A stretch of 64,000 nt of DNA from an uncultured Clostridia bacterium (lineage in GTDB: Bacteria; Bacillota; Clostridia; Oscillospirales; JAAYOS01): positions 62,001-126,000 of the forward strand of contig CANQDU010000002.1 in NCBI GenBank assembly GCA_947593925.1. The letters are read 5' to 3'. The notes beneath the pieces were generated by a model that had not been told where the DNA came from, searched no databases, and saw only the letters and a list, made by a program, of their open reading frames with translations. Below are positions 59,661 to 64,000 of this stretch, in pieces. Within the stretch, counting starts at the first letter, position 1, and each line of letters begins with the position of its first letter. A program made the position numbers and the translations under genes.

Positions 59661-60626
59661 ATGGCAGACAAGAAGAACTACACAGTGGAAGACCCGATAG
59701 GGGAAGAAGTAAAGAAGTTCCAGAAGGACGACTTTACGATAATCGGCAGCGATGCGAGCGAGTCCGACGTGATAGTCCGCCCCGCCATCACCTACTGGCA
59801 GGACGCGTGGCGCCGGCTCCGCAAGAACCCCGTAGCGATGGCGTCGCTGATACTGCTCATCGTCGTCGCGATAATGGCCATCGTCGTGCCATACGCCACC
59901 GGCTGGGATCTCTACAAGGTCGAAGCGCTCAACAAGAACCAGTCGCCGTCCTCCGTCCACCTGTTCGGAACCGACTCGATGGGCCGCGACCTGTTTACGA
60001 GAGTCTGGATGGGCGCGCGCGTTTCGATACTCGTCGCGCTGGCGTGTACCTTCATTCAGGCGTTTGTCGGATGTCTCTACGGCGGCATCATGGCCTACTT
60101 CGGGGGCATAGTTGACGACATAATGATGCGTATCATCGAGATAATCACGTCGCTGCCGTCGCTGCTCATCACCCTCCTTATGATGATGGTCCTCGGCAAC
60201 GGCATGGGCGCGCTGCTGATAGCGATGTGTATAACATCGTGGTGCGGCACGGCGCGTCAGATGCGCGGTATGATAATGCAGCTGCGTGAGAGCGAGTACG
60301 TCCTCGCGGCGGAGTCGCTCGGCGCCTCGCCCGCGCGCATCATCAGAAAGCACCTCATCCCGAACTGCATGGGCGTCCTGATACTCAATATCGCGACGAA
60401 CATCCCGGGATACATCTTCACCGAAAGCGGATTAAGCTTCATCGGCATGGGACTTCAGCCGCCGGCAATAAGCCTCGGCAACCTGCTCTCCGCCGGTCAG
60501 CAGCTTATGATGTTCTACCCCTCGCAGCTCATCTGCCCGGCGGCGGTGCTCTGCATCATAGTTCTCGCGTTCAACCTGCTCGGCGACGGTCTGCGCGACG
60601 CGCTCGACCCGCGCCTTCGTCAGTAA
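59661..60626 (+). CDS. oppC: Oligopeptide ABC transporter permease OppC
   Basis: A 321-residue permease with six hydrophobic segments and a cytoplasmic N-terminal region of about 50 residues. The DPP-family segment is FGTDSMGRDLFTRVWMGARVS, the EAA loop SEYVLAAESLGASPARIIRKHLIPNC, and the C-terminus has LLGDGLRDALDPRLRQ. AGAGGTG precedes ATG 59661; GTG 59652 is an in-frame alternative. It begins five bases after oppB. Confidence 0.95.
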   Translation: MADKKNYTVEDPIGEEVKKFQKDDFTIIGSDASESDVIVRPAITYWQDAWRRLRKNPVAMASLILLIVVAIMAIVVPYATGWDLYKVEALNKNQSPSSVHLFGTDSMGRDLFTRVWMGARVSILVALACTFIQAFVGCLYGGIMAYFGGIVDDIMMRIIEIITSLPSLLITLLMMMVLGNGMGALLIAMCITSWCGTARQMRGMIMQLRESEYVLAAESLGASPARIIRKHLIPNCMGVLILNIATNIPGYIFTESGLSFIGMGLQPPAISLGNLLSAGQQLMMFYPSQLICPAAVLCIIVLAFNLLGDGLRDALDPRLRQ

Positions 60627-60644
60627 TAGGGAGGGAGGATACTT

Positions 60645-61691
60645 ATGGATAAGAAGGACAACATTCTCGAAGTCAAAAATCTCCATGTCTCCTACCACAC
60701 CTATGCCGGTGAGGTACAGTCTGTCCGCGGCGTAGACTTTGAGGTCGAGCGCGGCGAGACGCTCGCGATAGTCGGCGAGTCCGGCTGCGGCAAGTCGGTG
60801 ACGATGCGCGCCGTCATGGGCCTTATCAAGGGCCCGACGGGCGAGGTCAAGCCCGAGAGCTACATCTACTACAACGGCGAGAACATCCTCGCCTACGACA
60901 AGAAGCAGCTCTCCGCCTACCGCGGAGCGGAGGCCTCGATAATCTTCCAGGACGCGCTCACCGCTCTTAATCCGACGATGACCGCCGGAAAGCAGATTAT
61001 GGAGAACCTGCGTCTCCACAAGAACATCAGCAAGAAGGAAGCGCGCGCAGAAGCTATCGAAATGCTCCGCGCCGTCGGCATCCCGCAGCCGGAGAAGCGC
61101 GTTGACCAGTACCCGCACGAGTTCTCCGGCGGCATGCGCCAGCGCGTCATGATAGCCATGGCGTTCGCGTGCAACCCGAAGCTCCTGATAGCCGACGAGC
61201 CCACCACGGCGCTCGACGTTACCATTCAGGCGCAGATACTCGACGTTATAAGCGACCTTCAGAAGCAGCACGGCACGTCGGTCATACTCATCACGCATGA
61301 CCTCGGCGTCGTCGCGAACGTCGCAAAGCACATCGTTGTCATGTACTCCGGCAAGATAGTGGAGCGCGGCCTCTGCGACGAGATATTCTATCAGCCGCGC
61401 CACCCCTACACATGGTCGATACTCGGCGCGGTTCCGCGCCTCGACCTCGAGAACAAGCAGGAGCTCGTCGCGATAGAGGGCACGCCGCCCGACCTTATCG
61501 CTCCGCCCGAGGGCTGCCCGTTCTGCACGCGCTGCAAGTTCTGCATGAACATCTGCAAGCGCGAAGCTCCCGACGTGAGCACGTTCAGCGACACGCATCA
61601 GGCCGCCTGCTGGCTCCATCACCCGGAGGCAAAGCACGCCTTCGACGGCACCGGCATCGAGAAGCCCTTTGAGATAGGAGATGTGATATAA
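60645..61691 (+). CDS. oppD: Oligopeptide ABC transporter ATP-binding protein OppD
   Basis: A 348-residue ATPase. Walker A is GESGCGKS, the signature EFSGGMRQRV, Walker B LLIADEPTTALDVT, and the switch His is in LITHDLG. The C-terminal oligo_HPY region has the cysteine cluster CPFCTRCKFCMNICKRE, which in this family can bind an Fe-S cluster. It pairs with OppF to energise peptide uptake. GGGAGG precedes ATG 60645. Its last base overlaps the start of oppF (TAATG). Confidence 0.95.
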   Translation: MDKKDNILEVKNLHVSYHTYAGEVQSVRGVDFEVERGETLAIVGESGCGKSVTMRAVMGLIKGPTGEVKPESYIYYNGENILAYDKKQLSAYRGAEASIIFQDALTALNPTMTAGKQIMENLRLHKNISKKEARAEAIEMLRAVGIPQPEKRVDQYPHEFSGGMRQRVMIAMAFACNPKLLIADEPTTALDVTIQAQILDVISDLQKQHGTSVILITHDLGVVANVAKHIVVMYSGKIVERGLCDEIFYQPRHPYTWSILGAVPRLDLENKQELVAIEGTPPDLIAPPEGCPFCTRCKFCMNICKREAPDVSTFSDTHQAACWLHHPEAKHAFDGTGIEKPFEIGDVI

Positions 61692-62665
61692 TGGACAAAA
61701 GTCATAAGGTCCTGGAGGTCAAAAATCTCAAGAAATATTTCAAAGTCGGCAAGAACGCGATACTCAAGGCGGTCGATGACGTCAGCTTCGACATCTACCG
61801 CGGCGAGACGCTCGGCCTCGTCGGCGAGTCCGGCTGCGGCAAGACCACCTGCGGCCGCACCTGCATCGGCCTCTACGACAAGACCGGCGGCGAGGTGTAC
61901 TACGAAGGGCGCGACGTCCACACCCAGAAGGGCGCCGACCGCAAGGCGCTCCGCAAGGACGTGCAGATGATATTCCAGGATCCGTACGCCTCGCTCGACC
62001 CGCGTATGACCGTCGCGGACATCATCGCGGAGGGTATCGACATCCACAACCTCGCGGCGAACAAGGCCGACCGTACCGAGAAGATCTACCACTATCTCGA
62101 CCTCGTCGGACTCAACAAGGAGCACGCGAACCGCTTCGTTCACGAGTTCTCCGGCGGACAGCGCCAGCGTATCGGCATAGCCCGCGCGCTTGCCGTCGAG
62201 CCGAAGTTCATCATGTGCGACGAGCCTATCTCCGCGCTCGACGTCTCGATTCAGGCGCAGATAGTCAACCTGCTCATCAAGCTCCAGCGCGAGATGGGTC
62301 TCACGTACCTCTTCGTCGCGCACGACCTCTCGATGGTCAAGCACGTCTCCGACCGCATCGCGGTCATGTACCTCGGCGTCGTCGCGGAGCACGCGAAGTC
62401 GGCAGACCTCTACGCAAACCCGCTGCATCCGTACACTCAGGCGCTGCTCTCGGCGGTGCCGGTGCCGGACCCGGAGGTCGAGCGCAAACGTCAGACGACC
62501 CGCATCAAGCTCGAGGGCGAGATACCGAGCCCGATAAACGCTCCGAAGGGCTGCCGCTTCTGCGGACGCTGCCGCTATGCCACCGACAGGTGCCGTGAGG
62601 AAGCGCCTCAGCTCAAGGAGGTCGAGCCGGAGCATTTCGTCGCCTGCCATCTGTTTGACAAGTAA
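61691..62665 (+). CDS. oppF: Oligopeptide ABC transporter ATP-binding protein OppF
   Basis: A 324-residue ATPase. Walker A is GESGCGKTT, the signature is EFSGGQRQRIG, Walker B IMCDEPISALDVS, and the switch His is in VAHDLSMV. The C-terminus has the HPYTQALLSAVP region and the cysteines of CRFCGRCRYATDRC. It starts at ATG 61691, overlapping the oppD stop by one base. It is the last gene of the operon; a consensus promoter and hairpin follow at 62676-62734. Confidence 0.95.
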   Translation: MDKSHKVLEVKNLKKYFKVGKNAILKAVDDVSFDIYRGETLGLVGESGCGKTTCGRTCIGLYDKTGGEVYYEGRDVHTQKGADRKALRKDVQMIFQDPYASLDPRMTVADIIAEGIDIHNLAANKADRTEKIYHYLDLVGLNKEHANRFVHEFSGGQRQRIGIARALAVEPKFIMCDEPISALDVSIQAQIVNLLIKLQREMGLTYLFVAHDLSMVKHVSDRIAVMYLGVVAEHAKSADLYANPLHPYTQALLSAVPVPDPEVERKRQTTRIKLEGEIPSPINAPKGCRFCGRCRYATDRCREEAPQLKEVEPEHFVACHLFDK

Positions 62666-62675
62666 GAAATAACAT

Positions 62676-62704
62676 TTGACAGCATTTGCCCGGCGAAGTA
62701 TAAT
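62676..62704 (+). promoter_or_regulatory. Full-consensus sigma-A promoter after oppF
   Basis: TTGACA (62676-62681), 17-bp spacer, TATAAT (62699-62704). The predicted start lies at about 62711, which is the first base of the strong hairpin below. Confidence 0.85.
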
Positions 62705-62710
62705 AAAACA

Positions 62711-62734
62711 GGGCGGAGGCTCACGCCTCCGCCC
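62711..62734 (+). terminator. Hairpin directly at the predicted transcript start
   Basis: GGGCGGAGGC (62711-62720), TCAC, GCCTCCGCCC (62725-62734) followed by TTGATTTAT. It would act as the opp operon terminator and, for the promoter at 62676, as a 5'-terminal hairpin. Confidence 0.8.
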
Positions 62735-62790
62735 TTGATTTATCCGAAAAATACGCCCCGCGGGACGGCGGGGCTCTGCGGAGGTCACGT

Positions 62791-63150
62791 ATGAAGGGGA
62801 AAGCGTCCGGTGCGTTCAGAGACATAGCGATAGCGGCGGCGGCGGGTCTCGCCGCGAGCGCCGCGATAGGCGTCGTCGCGGCGCTTATCGGCATATTTGC
62901 GGGAATGAAGGGGAGCCTCGAAATTGCCAGAAGCATACTGTTCGTGCTCGGGGCGCTCGGTATGTTCATACTCGCCGGCGCGATTCTTGCCCGGGGCAAG
63001 AAGCCCAAATTCGGCGACGTCAAGGACGAGAAGAAGTGGCGCGAGAGGTTCCGTGTGCTCCGTCTGCCGGAGGTCGTAGGCATAGTCGGGGTGTTCATGA
63101 TAGCCGGAGGCTGCATTGTCGACGTCATATCCCGCGCGATACCGGTGTAA
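62791..63150 (+). CDS. Small membrane protein of unknown function
   Basis: A 119-residue protein with three hydrophobic segments: IAIAAAAGLAASAAIGVVAALIGIFAG, IARSILFVLGALGMFILAGAILA and VVGIVGVFMIAGGCIVDVI. A basic loop with KKPKFGDVKDEKKWRERFRVLR lies between the last two. No recognised motif. GGAGGTCACGT precedes ATG 62791. Transcription is probably from the consensus promoter at 62676, through the hairpin. Confidence 0.65.
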   Translation: MKGKASGAFRDIAIAAAAGLAASAAIGVVAALIGIFAGMKGSLEIARSILFVLGALGMFILAGAILARGKKPKFGDVKDEKKWRERFRVLRLPEVVGIVGVFMIAGGCIVDVISRAIPV

Positions 63151-63251
63151 AGTTTTGAAATCATCTCGCGGAGTTTGATACATCGCCGAAGAAAATAAGA
63201 TATATACGGTTGCAGAAAATGACAATACGCGGCCTTATGGCGGAGGGAAAT

Positions 63252-63887
63252 ATGAATATCACCATTGAAAAACTCTCAAAATCAAATATGGCGGACTTCT
63301 TTGATTTCTTTGACAACAGGGCTTTTTCAGACGGTTCGCCTTTTGCGCCCTGTTACTGCAACGAATTTTATCTGACGCCCGAGGAGGTCTGCGATGATAT
63401 AGGAAAGCGGACAGAGATGCTTGGCGGAGGATTTGAAGGTTTTACTCTTGCGTTAAAGGAATCCGCAAAAGAGCTTATAGAAAAAGGTATTATGCAGGGC
63501 TATCTCGCATACGAGGGCGGAATTTCCGTCGGTTGGTGCAACGCAAACGACAGACAGAATTATGTCCGCGCAGGTTCGTTTGTTTCCTACGAGAGACGTG
63601 ACGAGGATTACTATATTTCGGATGGCGAGCACGGAAAAGTAAAGTCTCTCGTATGCTTTGAAATTGCCCCGGAATACCGTGGAAAAGGTATCGCCAAGGC
63701 TCTTTTGCAGCAGGTCTGCAAGGACGCCGAAAGCGACGGTTACGAATTTGTCGAAGCTTATCCGCAGATGACCGAGAAATATTCCGTCCGTGATTTTGCG
63801 GGCCCGGAGGAGATGTACAGACACTTCGGATTTGAAGAAACGGAACGTCACGGAAGTACCGTCGTTATGCGGAAGAAATTATCATAA
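63252..63887 (+). CDS. GNAT-family N-acetyltransferase
   Basis: A 211-residue acetyltransferase. The acetyl-CoA pyrophosphate loop is CFEIAPEYRGKGIAKALLQQVC, and the last strand and helix contain FVEAYPQ. The N-terminal part FFDFFDNRAFSDGSPFAPCYCNEF is common in a Clostridia subgroup. The gene is AT-richer than the opp genes and has a different codon pattern (ATT, AAA, GAA), which suggests transfer from another lineage. GGAGGG sets ATG 63252. The acceptor is unknown. Confidence 0.85.
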   Translation: MNITIEKLSKSNMADFFDFFDNRAFSDGSPFAPCYCNEFYLTPEEVCDDIGKRTEMLGGGFEGFTLALKESAKELIEKGIMQGYLAYEGGISVGWCNANDRQNYVRAGSFVSYERRDEDYYISDGEHGKVKSLVCFEIAPEYRGKGIAKALLQQVCKDAESDGYEFVEAYPQMTEKYSVRDFAGPEEMYRHFGFEETERHGSTVVMRKKLS

Positions 63888-63906
63888 GACGGAACCGAAG
63901 GGTTTT

Positions 63907-63954
63907 ATATAAGACGAGCGGGACGGTCAAGCGACCGTCCCGCCCGTCTTATAT
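63907..63954. terminator. Bidirectional terminator after the GNAT gene
   Basis: ATATAAGACG (63907-63916) and CGTCTTATAT (63945-63954) flank GCGGGACGGTC/GACCGTCCCGC (63918-63928, 63933-63943). One A/C mismatch in the stem. It lies between the rightward GNAT gene and the leftward gene entering at 63971. Confidence 0.85.
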
Positions 63955-63970
63955 GAGTTTGAACTTTATT

Positions 63971-64000
63971 TTACTTAACGTCGAGCTCCATCACGAAGCC
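63971..64000 (-). CDS. C-terminal end of a minus-strand gene (partial)
   Basis: Read leftward, the frame gives GFVMELDVK and a stop at 63971-63973. It is the expected position of a gene converging on the terminator at 63907-63954. Only ten codons including the stop are in the window, so the product cannot be named. Confidence 0.45.
   Translation of the reverse strand, partial: GFVMELDVK

Overview
The window reads as a chromosomal segment of a high-GC, endospore-forming member of the Clostridia (Oscillospirales/Christensenellales-like, probably a gut organism). The grounds are the Firmicutes housekeeping order plsX-acpP-rnc-(radical SAM)-smc-ftsY and nadD-yqeK-LCP-rsfS-leuS, the sporulation genes ypeB and sigG, strong GGAGG ribosome sites, sigma-A promoters with 17-bp spacers, and plant-polysaccharide enzymes (GH43, a clan GH-A enzyme). 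Taxonomy is inferred from gene content only. I see no rRNA, tRNA, CRISPR array, prophage or insertion sequence.

Layout. 1-13.5 kb: fatty-acid (plsX end, acpP), RNA processing (rnc), chromosome segregation (smc), SRP receptor (ftsY) and NAD/ribosome/cell-wall housekeeping genes, ending with leuS. 13.7-18.4 kb: an exported protein, rpsU on its own promoter, then a four-gene zinc-ribbon/SPFH operon resembling the Bacillus ydjG-I neighbourhood. 18.5-20.0 kb: an AT-rich island with a three-domain GIY-YIG / RAMA-like / EVE-like protein, probably a modified-DNA restriction enzyme. 20-27.5 kb: a PocR-AraC regulator and a TIM-barrel protein on the minus strand, then yqeG, an endonuclease IV homologue, an aminopeptidase P family peptidase, efp, a His/Cys/Asp-rich protein and a GH43 enzyme. 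27.7-31.9 kb (minus): a BlaR1/BlaI pair with two clear operator dyads, a polytopic glycosyltransferase and a VOC protein. 32-36.5 kb: rlmB, a membrane protein that looks like a catalytically dead P-type ATPase, and a PAS/ATPase protein lacking a phospho-acceptor His. 36.7-47.2 kb: gap, tmk, a zinc-ribbon/propeller membrane protein, hydrolases, and an operon of MBL hydrolase, alpha/beta hydrolase, membrane-anchored MurF-like ligase and Ddl-like ATP-grasp ligase. 47.3-50.7 kb (minus): a MerR-controlled Fe-S aldo/keto reductase and two tandem XRE regulators carrying APFLSE-type repeats. 50.9-55.7 kb: ypeB, sigG and a clan GH-A glycosidase. 56.7-62.7 kb: a complete oligopeptide ABC transporter operon. 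The right end has a small membrane protein, an AT-richer GNAT acetyltransferase and the last codons of a minus-strand gene.

The most notable items are: (i) two dispersed non-coding copies (about 21796-21985 and 27477-27724) of one element whose flanking blocks are conserved while hairpin stems differ in both arms together, which is covariation and points to a structured RNA or a hairpin-modular mobile element; (ii) the putative modification-dependent restriction protein; (iii) the pseudo P-type ATPase; (iv) the APFLSE-repeat regulators; (v) a nested inverted repeat upstream of tmk and a consensus promoter that fires directly into a strong hairpin at 62.7 kb.
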